64,000 nt of DNA from Microbacterium aurum (lineage in GTDB: Bacteria > Actinomycetota > Actinomycetes > Actinomycetales > Microbacteriaceae): the NCBI RefSeq assembly GCF_016907815.1, contig NZ_JAFBCQ010000001.1, forward strand, positions 992,001 to 1,056,000, read 5' to 3'. The position numbers and the translations under genes are program-made. The first letter of the stretch is position 1, and every line of letters begins with the position of its first letter. Shown here in pieces: positions 24,817 to 32,633 of the stretch. Under the pieces are notes generated by a model that searched no databases, was not told the origin of the DNA, and saw nothing but the letters and a program-made list of their open reading frames with translations.

Positions 24817-26511
24817 ATGGGGTCGAAGGTGAATTTGTTCGCAGCGATCCGGAGGGACGCACGAGTCGAGGGTCTGAGCCGTCGGGCTCTTGCCCGGAAG
24901 TACCGGGTGCATCGGCGCACGATCGCGCAGGCACTGGAATCACCGGTGCCTCCGGAACGGAAGCCGAGAACGCAGACGGCACCGAAGCTCGATCTGGTCC
25001 GCGCTCACATCGACGCGATGTTGCGGCAGGACCTCGACGCGCCACGGAAGCAGCACCAGACGGCGACGCGGATCTGGAACCGCCTGATCGACGAGCACGA
25101 AGCGGAGGTGTCCTACGCGGTCGTCCGAGACTACGTGCGCCGGCGCCGTCCGGAGATCGAGACCGAGGCGGGCAAGCGGGTCGTGTCGGCGTTCGTGCAG
25201 CAACAGCACGCACCGGGCATGGAAGCCGAGGTCGATTTCGGTGAGGTCTGGGTGGTGCTTGCCGGGGTAAAGACGAAGTGCCACCTGTTCGTGTTCCGGC
25301 TCTCCGCGTCCGGGAAGGCCGTGCACCGGGTCTATCCGACGCAGGCGCAGGAAGCGTTCCTCGAGGGGCACATCGCCGCGTTTGAGACGATCCAAGGTGT
25401 CCCGGCACTGCACATCAAGTACGACAACCTCACCCCGGCCGTCGTCCGGGTGATTCACGGGACGCGGGATCGGGTGGAGAACGACCGGTGGGTGCTGTTC
25501 CGCTCCCACTACGGTTTCGATGCGTTCTACTGCGAGCCCGGGATCGACGGCGCGCACGAGAAGGGCGGTGTCGAGGGTGAGGTCGGCCGGTTCCGCCGCA
25601 CCTGGCTGTCACCGATGCCGGTCGTTGACAGTCTTGACCAACTCAACGCGATGATCGCCGAGTGGGACGCCCGCGACGATGCGAGGCGCATCACCGGCCG
25701 CCGGTCGAGTGTCGGGGAGGACTTCACGCTCGAGCAGCCGCTGCTGCAGTCGTTGCCGGCGGAACGGTTCGATCCCGGCCTGGTGCTGCATCCCCGGGTT
25801 GACCGGTCCGCGCTGGTCACGGTCTGGCAAGCGAAATACTCCGTCCCCGCCCGGCTGATCGGCCGGCAGGTTCGTGTCTCGTTGCGCGCATCGGAGCTGG
25901 TCGTGTTTGACGGCCGCCAGCAGGTCGCCCGGCATCCCCGGGTCGTTGAACGGTTCGGGGAGTCGATCGTCTTGGACCATTACCTCGAGGTGCTGCAGCA
26001 CAAACCCGGCGCGTTGCCTGGGTCGACCGCGCTGGCGGCCGCCCGCACATCGGGCACGTTCACTGCCACGCATGAAGCGTTCTGGCAGGAGTCGAGGAAA
26101 GTCAACGGTGAAAGCCGCGGCACCCGGGAACTGATCGACGTGCTCCTGCTGCACCGCAGCATGCGCGCCGCAGATGTAATCGCGGGAATCCGGGCCGCGC
26201 TGACGGTCGGCGCGGTCACTGCCGATGTCGTCGCGGTCGAAGCGCGCCTGCACGCCTCCGGGACGGTCCTCGCGGGTGGGTCCAGCTCGGACCGTCATCT
26301 CGCTCGACAGAACGACGACGACGGCAAGCGGGTTGTCAGTCTCACCCAGCGCCGGCTCACCGACCCGGCCGCGGTCATCGCGGGCCTGCCTGCGGACGCA
26401 CGTCCACTGCCTTCCGTCGCGGCTTACGACGAACTACTGCAGCGGCGCACCAAGACCACCCCACCCAGCGGCGTCGACGTCGCTGGGTCATTGGAAGGAA
26501 GCACCGCATGA
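24817..26511 (+). CDS. istA: IS21-family transposase IstA
   Basis: This 564-residue protein has an N-terminal helix-turn-helix LSRRALARKYRVHRRTIAQAL, then the DDE integrase core: Asp in GMEAEVDFGEVWV, second Asp in LHIKYDNLTPAVV, Glu in GAHEKGGVEGEVGRFRR. A C-terminal beta-rich domain (YSVPARLIGRQVRVSLRASELVVFDG) follows. Full length for the family with no lesion. It overlaps the istB start by four bases (ATGA). It needs IstB for efficient transposition, and IstB is broken here. Confidence 0.95.
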   Translation: MGSKVNLFAAIRRDARVEGLSRRALARKYRVHRRTIAQALESPVPPERKPRTQTAPKLDLVRAHIDAMLRQDLDAPRKQHQTATRIWNRLIDEHEAEVSYAVVRDYVRRRRPEIETEAGKRVVSAFVQQQHAPGMEAEVDFGEVWVVLAGVKTKCHLFVFRLSASGKAVHRVYPTQAQEAFLEGHIAAFETIQGVPALHIKYDNLTPAVVRVIHGTRDRVENDRWVLFRSHYGFDAFYCEPGIDGAHEKGGVEGEVGRFRRTWLSPMPVVDSLDQLNAMIAEWDARDDARRITGRRSSVGEDFTLEQPLLQSLPAERFDPGLVLHPRVDRSALVTVWQAKYSVPARLIGRQVRVSLRASELVVFDGRQQVARHPRVVERFGESIVLDHYLEVLQHKPGALPGSTALAAARTSGTFTATHEAFWQESRKVNGESRGTRELIDVLLLHRSMRAADVIAGIRAALTVGAVTADVVAVEARLHASGTVLAGGSSSDRHLARQNDDDGKRVVSLTQRRLTDPAAVIAGLPADARPLPSVAAYDELLQRRTKTTPPSGVDVAGSLEGSTA

Positions 26512-27313
26512 GTCCCAGCGCCACCTCCATCACCACCACCTTGCGTCGGCAACGCGGGATGACCGAGGAAGCTGCGTAAGCCGCCGTTGACCAAGCCTGC
26601 CGCCGGCTGCGCCTGCCCACGGTCCGCGCGGTTATGGATGAAGCCGTCGATGCGGCGAACCGGGGGCAGAGGTCCTACCAAGGCTTCCTCGCCGAACTCC
26701 TCCTCGCCGAGTGCGATGACCGGGACCGTCGCTCAACGATCCGTCGAGTCAATGGCGCCGGGTTCCCTCGCCAGAAGTGGCTCGGGAACTTCGACTTCGA
26801 CGCCAACCCCAACGTCTCCGCAGCGACGATCCACACCCTTGCACAAGGCGACTGGATCCGCCGCGGCGACCCCTCTGCCTCATCGGGGACTCCGGCACCG
26901 GGAAGAGCCATCTGCTGATCGGGCTCGGCACCGCCGCAGCGGAGCAGGGCTACCGGGTGAAGTTCACCCTCGCGACGAAGCTCGTCAACGAACTCGTCGA
27001 AGCCGCCGACGATAAACAACTCGCGCGCACCATCGCCCGCTACGGCCGCGTCGACCTGCTCCTCATCGACGAGCTCGGCTACATGGAACTCGACCGCCGC
27101 GGCGCCGAACTGCTCTTCCAAGTCCTCACCGAGCGGGAAGAGAAAGCCTCCGTCGCGATCGCGTCGAACGAGTCCTTCAGCGGTTGGACGAAGACCTTCA
27201 CCGACCCACGTCTCTGCGCCGCGATCGTCGACCGGCTCACGTTCAACGGCACCATCCTCGAAACCGGCACCACCAGCTACCCACTCGGACACACCCGCAC
27301 CAGCCATCTCTGA
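26508..27313 (+). pseudogene. istB: IstB ATPase with a premature stop and a frameshift
   Basis: The frame starts at ATG 26508 (MSPSATSITTTLRRQRGMTEE). An in-frame TAA lies at 26577-26579, where the family has a sense codon before AAVDQACRRL. A missing C near 26871 shifts the frame just before the Walker A region LCLIGDSGTGKSHLLIGLG. The rest keeps Walker B LLLIDELGYMELD and the sensor region IASNESFSGWTKTF, and ends near the normal C-terminus (ILETGTTSYPLGHTRT). Two independent lesions make a functional ATPase unlikely. Confidence 0.9.
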
Positions 27314-27335
27314 CGAACACGGCTCGACTCGTCGT

Positions 27336-28385
27336 TCACAGCACTCGATAGAGCATTCCCATGGCTGCACGCACCTCACCCAGCGTTGTTTCGGCCATCT
27401 CGTTGGCGCGATTGTTTCCGGCGAGGAGCACTTCCGTGACGAACGCCGGGTCGGCTGCGAACTCGTTCCGCCGTTGGCGGTGGTCGGCGAAGCGGGTGTT
27501 CACCGCGTCGATCGTGTAGTCCTTCAGCGCCCCGCTTCCGGCTGCACCAATGTGTCCCGCGACCTCCTCTGGCTGGACGCCAGCGCACAGAGCCGCCGTC
27601 GTGAGCAGCGCGGACACTCCAGGACGTGTGACCGGATCAAACGTGATCACCCGATCGCTGTCGGTTGGCGACTTCCTGATCACCGCTGCAGTCTCGTCCG
27701 CAGTCATGGACAGCGCTATCGCGTTCCCATAGCTCTTCGACATCTTCCGACCATCAAGGCCCGGTACTTCCGGTGTCGCGGTGATCAGCGGCTCCGGCTC
27801 AGGAAACACCGGCCCGAACCGTTCGTTGAACCGTCGCGCGATCGTCCGGGTCAGTTCCACATGTGGCAGGTTGTCTTTCCCGACCGGCACTAGGTTGCCC
27901 TTGCAGAAGAGAATGTCCGCAGCTTGATGCACGGGATAGGTCAGCATCAGGCCGCTCAGACTCCGACCCGACGCCGCAAGCTCTGCCTTCACAGTCGGAT
28001 TGCGGTGCAGTTCCGCCTCCGTCACGAGACTCAAGAACGGCAACAGGAGCTGATTCAACGCGGGCACCGACGAGTGCGTGAAGATCGTCGTCGACGCAGG
28101 GTCCATGCCAGCAGCGAGGTAGTCCAAGATTGCGTCCCGCACGTTCACCGCCACGTTGTCGGCGGTGTCGCGGTCCGTGATCACCTGGTAGTCCGCCAAT
28201 ACCAGCACGGTTTCAACACCGAGGCCCTGCAAGCGGACACGCTCGCGCACAGTCCCGAAGTAGTGCCCCAAGTGCAGCCGGCCCGTCGGCCGTTCCCCGG
28301 TCAGAACACGGAACCGGCCCGGTTCAGCAGCGACCCGAGCTTCCAACTCCGGCATCCGGAGCGTCGTCGTCGCAAAAGAATCCAT
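27336..28385 (-). CDS. trpS: Tryptophanyl-tRNA synthetase, leader-controlled
   Basis: This class I synthetase of about 349 residues has the HIGH-type motif in GERPTGRLHLGHYFGT (about residues 30-45) and the KMSKS motif in DGRKMSKSYGN. LADYQVITDRD and LTYPVHQAADILFCKGNLVPVGKDN form the Trp/tRNA pocket. The start is placed at ATG 28385 (MDSFATTT), six bases after GGAGG; the ATG at 28388 sits too close to it. A leader peptide with three consecutive Trp codons and competing hairpins precede it, so charging of tRNA-Trp probably controls translation. Streptomyces carry an auxiliary, indolmycin-resistant TrpRS under ribosome-mediated attenuation, a useful parallel. Whether this is the only trpS of the genome cannot be seen here. 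Confidence 0.95.
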   Translation of the reverse strand: MDSFATTTLRMPELEARVAAEPGRFRVLTGERPTGRLHLGHYFGTVRERVRLQGLGVETVLVLADYQVITDRDTADNVAVNVRDAILDYLAAGMDPASTTIFTHSSVPALNQLLLPFLSLVTEAELHRNPTVKAELAASGRSLSGLMLTYPVHQAADILFCKGNLVPVGKDNLPHVELTRTIARRFNERFGPVFPEPEPLITATPEVPGLDGRKMSKSYGNAIALSMTADETAAVIRKSPTDSDRVITFDPVTRPGVSALLTTAALCAGVQPEEVAGHIGAAGSGALKDYTIDAVNTRFADHRQRRNEFAADPAFVTEVLLAGNNRANEMAETTLGEVRAAMGMLYRVL

Positions 28386-28476
28386 CATCACCCTCCACAT
28401 TGAGGGTTGCGCGACAGTCACCACGTCACAGATTCGCGGGCTGCCATGCAACCCACGAGACACACGTCAAAGGCTG
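28386..28476 (-). promoter_or_regulatory. Translational attenuator of trpS
   Basis: On the minus strand the blocks, in order, are: GGCTGCC (28487-28481, overlapping the last Trp codon), GCAGCC (28477-28472), GGGTTGC (28454-28448) then GGCAGCC (28445-28439), GCAACCCTC (28410-28402) and GAGGGT (28395-28390, containing the Shine-Dalgarno). GGGTTGC can pair with GCAACCC. ACCCTC can instead pair with GAGGGT and hide the ribosome binding site; these two pairings share bases and exclude each other. GGCTGCC can pair with GGCAGCC or with the nearby GCAGCC. A ribosome stalled on the Trp codons would mask GGCTGCC and favour the first pairing, exposing the trpS start. Complementarity is seen; the mechanism is inferred. 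Confidence 0.75.
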
Positions 28477-28515
28477 CTAGGGCAGCCACCACCACGAAGA
28501 ACGAAGCGAACGCAT
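28477..28515 (-). CDS. Trp-rich leader peptide MRSLRSSWWWLP
   Basis: The ATG at 28515 opens a 12-codon frame with three TGG codons in a row (28494-28486), ending in TAG at 28477-28479. It is 89 bases upstream of the trpS start. A possible -10 element (TAGTGT) lies so close to the ATG that the transcript may be leaderless. Three tandem Trp codons in a 12-residue peptide directly upstream of trpS are the hallmark of a ribosome-based Trp sensor. Confidence 0.85.
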   Translation of the reverse strand: MRSLRSSWWWLP

Positions 28516-28607
28516 ATCCCGACACTACCGGTTCACTCGCCGCAGGCTGTAGCTTGGTGACCTCGCCGTAGGGGCGAGCGCACGACTGGCGCCTGTAGGA
28601 GGCACCG

Positions 28608-28670
28608 ATGAGCACGACTCTCAGCACCATCGCTGAACGTCTGGCCGTTGAGATCAGAGCGCAGGACTAG
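28608..28670 (+). CDS. Short ORF, 20 aa, possibly a truncated gene
   Basis: The ATG at 28608 has a good ribosome binding site (AGGAGG). It encodes MSTTLSTIAERLAVEIRAQD before a TAG. The sequence after the stop, in another frame, continues protein-like (EIERIARGTTADHIKARIAR), so the original gene may have been longer and broken by a frameshift around 28665. The function is unknown. The region 28671-28919 holds no other supported gene. Confidence 0.35.
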   Translation: MSTTLSTIAERLAVEIRAQD

Positions 28671-28919
28671 CGAGATCGAGCGCATCGCCAGGGGGACCAC
28701 TGCGGATCACATCAAGGCACGCATCGCGCGGGGTCGCCACGGCGACACGCGTCTGAAGAGGGCGCAGGTTGGTCGAAGCCCAGTGAGACGCGAGCACCCA
28801 TCGAGGTCCCGGTCAGCGTCGAATGCGGTCCGTCGTGCGAGGAGACACGGTCGCCAAGAGGGGCAGGGCGCGGGCTGCATGCGCGCGTCTAGCCGCACGA
28901 ATCCGCCAGACTGTGCGAC

Positions 28920-29372
28920 ATGGAAGTCAACTGGGCTGAGGTGCTCATCGGTGGGGCCCTCTTCTTCGTGCTGGGTGCGCTGTTCACCATCTTCGTGCAA
29001 CCGGGCCTCGAGCGACGGCTCGAGGATCGACGAACGAAAAAGCAGATCGAACGCGAGAAGGCGGATGCCGAGCTGGCTGCTCAGGTCAAATTGATGGCAG
29101 TCACGCCAGATCTCTTTGCGGCACGCTATCGCGAGGGTGCGATGCGGGTTGTCGGCCTCATTGTGTCGGCGATCATCCTCGCGTTGACGGGGTTGGGTAT
29201 GCAATCCATACCTGTCCCCTTCGTATACGACTTGGCCTTTGTTCCATTCCTTGTCGCGGTTCTCTTGGTGGTACCCGCCGCTTCAGCGTGCTTGGAGATG
29301 GTGCGGCTCAGCGGCGGAGTCCGACGGGTGCTCGAGGAAACTTCAGCGCCGCCGGCGGAGGAGACCGCATAG
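28920..29372 (+). CDS. Small membrane protein, 150 aa
   Basis: Residues 5-25 form one transmembrane helix (VLIGGALFFVLGALFTIFV), followed by a charged, probably coiled-coil stretch (GLERRLEDRRTKKQIEREKADAELAAQV). Two more helices follow (VVGLIVSAIILALTGLG and LAFVPFLVAVLLVVPAASACL). The C-terminus is acidic. I do not recognise a family. It stands alone between the trpS region and a repeat-rich interval. Confidence 0.6.
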   Translation: MEVNWAEVLIGGALFFVLGALFTIFVQPGLERRLEDRRTKKQIEREKADAELAAQVKLMAVTPDLFAARYREGAMRVVGLIVSAIILALTGLGMQSIPVPFVYDLAFVPFLVAVLLVVPAASACLEMVRLSGGVRRVLEETSAPPAEETA

Positions 29373-29481
29373 AAGACGGATTGGGTTCCTTGCCCGGTGG
29401 CGGGGCATCGTCTGCTCGCCGCCCGTTTACGGATCCCTTCTTGGGGCGGAATATGGCGCCAAGCGGATCTATGCGATTGCT

Positions 29482-29522
29482 GACGCCAACGCCAACGCCA
29501 ACGCCGACACCGACACCGACGT
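29482..29522. repeat. Hexanucleotide repeat tract
   Basis: Several CGCCAA units are followed by GACACC units (about 29482-29522). Read on the plus strand it would code alternating Ala-Asn then Thr-Asp, and on the minus strand alternating Gly-Val, so neither reading is convincing as a gene. The stretch 29373-29640 has no supported gene besides this tract. Confidence 0.6.
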
Positions 29523-29653
29523 CGAGGAGGCCATGGGGTCCGAGGAGACCGTCGAGGACGAGCGTGACGATGATCGTCGTGACGACAATGACGGGCAAGA
29601 AGGACACGAAGAAGCCCCGCGGTCATGTTAGGGCGCAATCGCTAATGCCTAGG

Positions 29654-29709
29654 ATGACGCCATGACGCCATGACGCCATGACGCCATGACGCCATGACGC
29701 CATGACGCC
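29654..29709. repeat. Seven tandem copies of ATGACGCC (8 bp)
   Basis: Seven exact head-to-tail ATGACGCC units are followed by a partial one. The unit length is not a multiple of three, so gain or loss of one copy would shift any reading frame across it. The array lies 150 bp upstream of the gene at 29859. On the minus strand a 60-codon frame (29824-29642) crosses it and translates as repeated WRHGVMAS. Confidence 0.9.
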
Positions 29710-29858
29710 ATTTCCTGACGCTCAGAAGCAGCCGTGCGATGCGATGGCCCCGCTCCGGCGCCGGGGACTCAGGCTCAAATTCTGTGAGCGTCATGTCGAT
29801 CCCCGGCGGCTGAGGTTCCGACATGCTATAAATATTCGTCTAGCAGAAGGTCTTTGAC

Positions 29859-30176
29859 ATGGCACAGGAGATCGCAACATCCGAGGCCGCCCGCCGGCTC
29901 ACCTACTTGCACGGTGTCGCGCTCGACGCCGCGACGGCTGCGCCCGAAGACCTCGACGTGATCGAGGTTCCGGCCGGCTCGTGGGCGGTGTTCCGCACCA
30001 GCGGACCCTATCCAGCGGCGTTGCAGGAAACATACGCGGCATCAGCCTCCGAGTGGTTCCCCTCGAACCCGTGGAGACTCCGCCCCGGCCCCTCGATCGT
30101 CGCCGTCCTTGATCGCGCCGAGGATTTCAGCACCGCGACCACCGAGCTCTGGATGCCGATCGAGCGCGCTTTGTAA
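29859..30176 (+). CDS. GyrI-like effector-binding domain protein (short)
   Basis: This 105-residue protein matches the C-terminal half of the AraC/Rob-type small-molecule binding domain: LDVIEVPAGSWAVFRTSGPYPAALQETY, W-F-P-S-N-P-W, then SIVAVLDRAEDFSTATTELWMPIE, ending in the typical E-h-W-h-P-h strand. The domain is normally about 150 residues, so the N-terminal strands are missing or replaced. The gene may be a truncated copy with a new start. A TATAAATAT element lies about 25 bases upstream. The next gene starts three bases after its stop. Confidence 0.65.
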   Translation: MAQEIATSEAARRLTYLHGVALDAATAAPEDLDVIEVPAGSWAVFRTSGPYPAALQETYAASASEWFPSNPWRLRPGPSIVAVLDRAEDFSTATTELWMPIERAL

Positions 30177-30178
30177 TC

Positions 30179-30643
30179 ATGTCCAATGCAATGCTCACTG
30201 CTCCTTGCGAGTGCGGCGCTGACAGCGATTGCCACCCCGTCTGGTACGAGGCCCTCGCCGAAGAGCGTCTCGACGCGCTCATGGGTCAGTGGCACAACCC
30301 GCTGGTGTGCGTTTTCGTTCTCCAGCACCCTTCTATGTTCAAACTGGAGTTCGCCGACGGCCAAGTGCAGTTCCTTCAACTGCTTGTCGAGAAAGGAATC
30401 GGCGCCGTCAACGCCGTCGCCCGCCACCAACGCGCACGCAACAAGGGCACACGGCCAACACTCGATATGTCAGAACTCGCTGCCTATCCGGGCGTCAGCG
30501 ATGCTGATCTGCCGCTGCCCTTCGCATTGAGCCTGCACCACCTACGCTCCGACGACGGTGGCTTTCTCAGTGATGGCTATGACGCATACGATCGCCGGAT
30601 GGTAGAGATCGCGATGGCCACCATCGACGCCTGGTGCAAATGA
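30179..30643 (+). CDS. DUF5946-like hypothetical protein
   Basis: This 154-residue protein opens with a Cys-rich block (CECGADSDCHPVWYEALAEE) and then VCVFVLQHPSMFKLEFADGQVQFLQLLVEKG. This resembles actinobacterial DUF5946 proteins, which have an N-terminal C-x-C-G-A motif and a Y-A-x-Q-H-P block. The C-terminus ends in the helix RMVEIAMATIDAWCK. It starts two bases after the upstream stop, so the two are co-translated. The biochemical role is unknown. Confidence 0.6.
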   Translation: MSNAMLTAPCECGADSDCHPVWYEALAEERLDALMGQWHNPLVCVFVLQHPSMFKLEFADGQVQFLQLLVEKGIGAVNAVARHQRARNKGTRPTLDMSELAAYPGVSDADLPLPFALSLHHLRSDDGGFLSDGYDAYDRRMVEIAMATIDAWCK

Positions 30644-30862
30644 GGGGGCGCGCACCGAACCTTCGCGCCAGTGTGGCGTACGTCGACCCGATGCCGTGAC
30701 TCGCGGCTCGGGCGGCGCACCTTCGATCCTCGCAGTCTTACAACTATCGCCGCGAACTTCTATCCTGAATAGGAGGCAGCGTTTCTAAACTCTGGAATGT
30801 TCTTCGGGATCGTCCCTTTTGAGCCACTCATCATCTGCCTCCTCGACGGAGAAGTACGTCTG

Positions 30863-30985
30863 ATGAGAGGTTCGATCATGTTCCGACTGCTGTGGGCTCT
30901 GAGTTCCCGCATCCACTACTTCCTGCGGTCGTTTATGCCGACCAGCATCCTGATCGGCACGATGGTTGCCCGTAGAGGTCGAGCT
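30863..30985 (+). pseudogene. N-terminal fragment of a small conjugative-element membrane protein
   Basis: From ATG 30863 (or 30878) the frame reads MFRLLWALSSRIHYFLRSFM and continues PTSILIGTMVARRG. From memory this is the start of a short membrane protein often mislabelled sulfate permease in actinobacterial plasmids and integrative elements. The hydrophobic helices expected after residue 45 are missing, because the frame runs into the truncated methyltransferase. It is a remnant of a conjugative element. Confidence 0.45.
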
Positions 30986-31500
30986 GACTCGTCTCCCAGA
31001 CCCCACGGGTCGGGTTCCAGATTGCGAACGGCTGCTGCGCGGAGGGTTACGGTTGCGGGGTTGCGTCGTTCATCGTCGTCTCCTTCCGGGATGGAGTGGG
31101 TTGCGGTTGCGGAGAGCAGTCCTCGCACGTTCTCGATGACGACCCATTGAGGTTGCAGTGCGTCGATTGCTATCGCCATGTGCGCCCAGAGACCGGAGCG
31201 TATGACTGGGGCGAGGCCCGCCATCTTCCCGACCGTGGATACGTCCTGGCAGGGAAAGCCGACGCAGAGAATGTCCACCGGCTCAACGCTGCTCCAGTCG
31301 ATTGTGGTGATGTCTCCGAGGTTCGGGGTGTCGGGCCAGTGGTGGGCGAAGACGCGGGCGACGGGCTCGTTGATCTCGGAGAACCAGACAGTGCGGGCGT
31401 CGAAGACCTCCTCGACGGCGAGGTCGAGCCCGCCGTAGCCGGAGAACAGCGACCCGACCCGTAGGCGACGGTCGGTGCGCGCATCGTCGGTTTCTGACAT
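30916..31500 (-). pseudogene. C5 DNA cytosine methyltransferase, C-terminally truncated
   Basis: From ATG 31500 (GGAG upstream) the protein has motif I VGSLFSGYGGLDLAVEE, motif IV with the catalytic Cys in CVGFPCQDVSTVG, and motif VI WVVIENVRGLL. After ARPLRA (about 30968) the native sequence stops and about 12 foreign residues lead to a stop. Target recognition domain and motifs VIII-X are missing, so no active enzyme is expected. No restriction gene is adjacent. It belongs with the neighbouring conjugative-element fragments. Confidence 0.8.
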
Positions 31501-31762
31501 GAGGACTCCGCCTGATCGGTGATCCCGGTCGTCGTCCGCTCGTGAACCTGACGCCGGGCTGGTCACCTGTCAGGTGCTCGCGCCGGCTCCCATGCCCGTC
31601 GCAGCTCGCACCCGCGTCAGCCGTCCATCACGTCGTCGTCTCGACCCGTCCTCAGAGTCACCACGCCTCTTGCAGATCGAGGGGGTGTCAACTTTCGTTG
31701 ACACCCGATGACAGAAGTCACAAGCTTTTGACGACAGCTACCACAGGGAGTACCTGTCCGGC

Positions 31763-32633
31763 ATGACAGTTTCGATGCGCGTGATGTCGGCGGGCGACGG
31801 CTACAAGTACCTGCTCCGCACGGTCGCCGCAGCAGACGGGGACAGGTCGCTCTCGACCCCGCTGACGAGGTACTACAACGCCGAGGGGACACCTCCGGGC
31901 CGGTGGCTCGGCGCTGGCGTGGCCGCGCTCGGAGGCGGGCAGATCATCGAGGGTGATCAGGTCTCCGAAGCCCAGCTCCAGCTCCTCGTCGGCATGGGCC
32001 GCGACCCCATCACCGGCAAGCCTTTGGGCCGCGCCTATCCCGAGTACCAGGCCGTTGCGGAACGGATCGTTGAACGGGTCGCGGCCCTCGATCCCGCCCT
32101 GGGGCCGGTCTCCCGTGCCGAAGCCGTCGCAGCTATCGAGGCCGAGGAGGGCGAGCGTGGCAGGCGGCGAGCGGTTGCCGGATACGACTTCACCTTCTCT
32201 ATCCCCAAGTCCGCCTCGGTGCTGTGGGCTGTCGCCGACGCCGGCACGCAGGCTCTCATCGCGCAGGCGCATCACGCGGCGGTTGCGGAGGTGGTTGCGT
32301 TCATGGAGCGGGAGGTTGCAGCGACCCTCACGGGTGCAACCTCCCGCAACGGTGCGGTTGCACAGGTCGATGTGACCGGGCTGATCGCTACCGCGTTCGA
32401 CCACTACGACTCACGCTCGGGCGACCCGCACCTGCACACGCACGTCGTCATCTCGAACAGGGTGCAGACCGTCCTCGACGGCAAGTGGCGCTCCCTCGAC
32501 GGACGGCCGATGCACGCCGCGACCGTGGCCCTGTCGGAGCTGCACGAGGCGGTGTTCGCCGATCATCTGACCCGGATGTTCGGCGTGGAGTGGGAGGCCC
32601 GAGAGAAGGGCAGGGATCGAAACCCCGTAGTGC
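31763..32633 (+). pseudogene. MobF (TrwC/TraA-type) relaxase, N-terminal fragment
   Basis: About 290 residues of the relaxase domain are present from ATG 31763. Possible catalytic Tyr residues are in LTRYYNAEG; DFTFSIPKSASVLWAV is the conserved strand pair. The metal-binding His triad sits in the region HYDSRSGDPHLHTHVVISNR, the diagnostic MobF motif. Native sequence ends after WEAREKGRDRNP at about 32633, where it joins a VirB4-like gene in inverted orientation. The frame runs on to 32767 with meaningless residues. The helicase part expected after residue 300 is missing; a C-terminal piece of such a relaxase lies at 53403-54151. Confidence 0.88.

Larger units (their letters stand above)
24702..27313 (+). 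mobile_element. IS21-family element, right end not found
   Basis: The left end is at 24702 (TGTCGGAACTGAGTGGCTCC). A second similar repeat lies at 24746 (TGTCGGAGATAAGTGGCCCC), the multiple terminal repeat pattern of IS21. istA is intact (24817-26511) and istB broken (26508-27313). I could not find a matching inverted repeat between the istB stop and the trpS gene, so the right end is deleted or strongly diverged. Confidence 0.8.

Noticed and set aside
29482..29709. Tandem repeats considered as a CRISPR array
   Set aside because: Units are 6 and 8 bp with no spacers and no cas genes nearby.
30916..31500. Restriction-modification system
   Set aside because: The methyltransferase lacks its C-terminal half and no endonuclease gene is adjacent.
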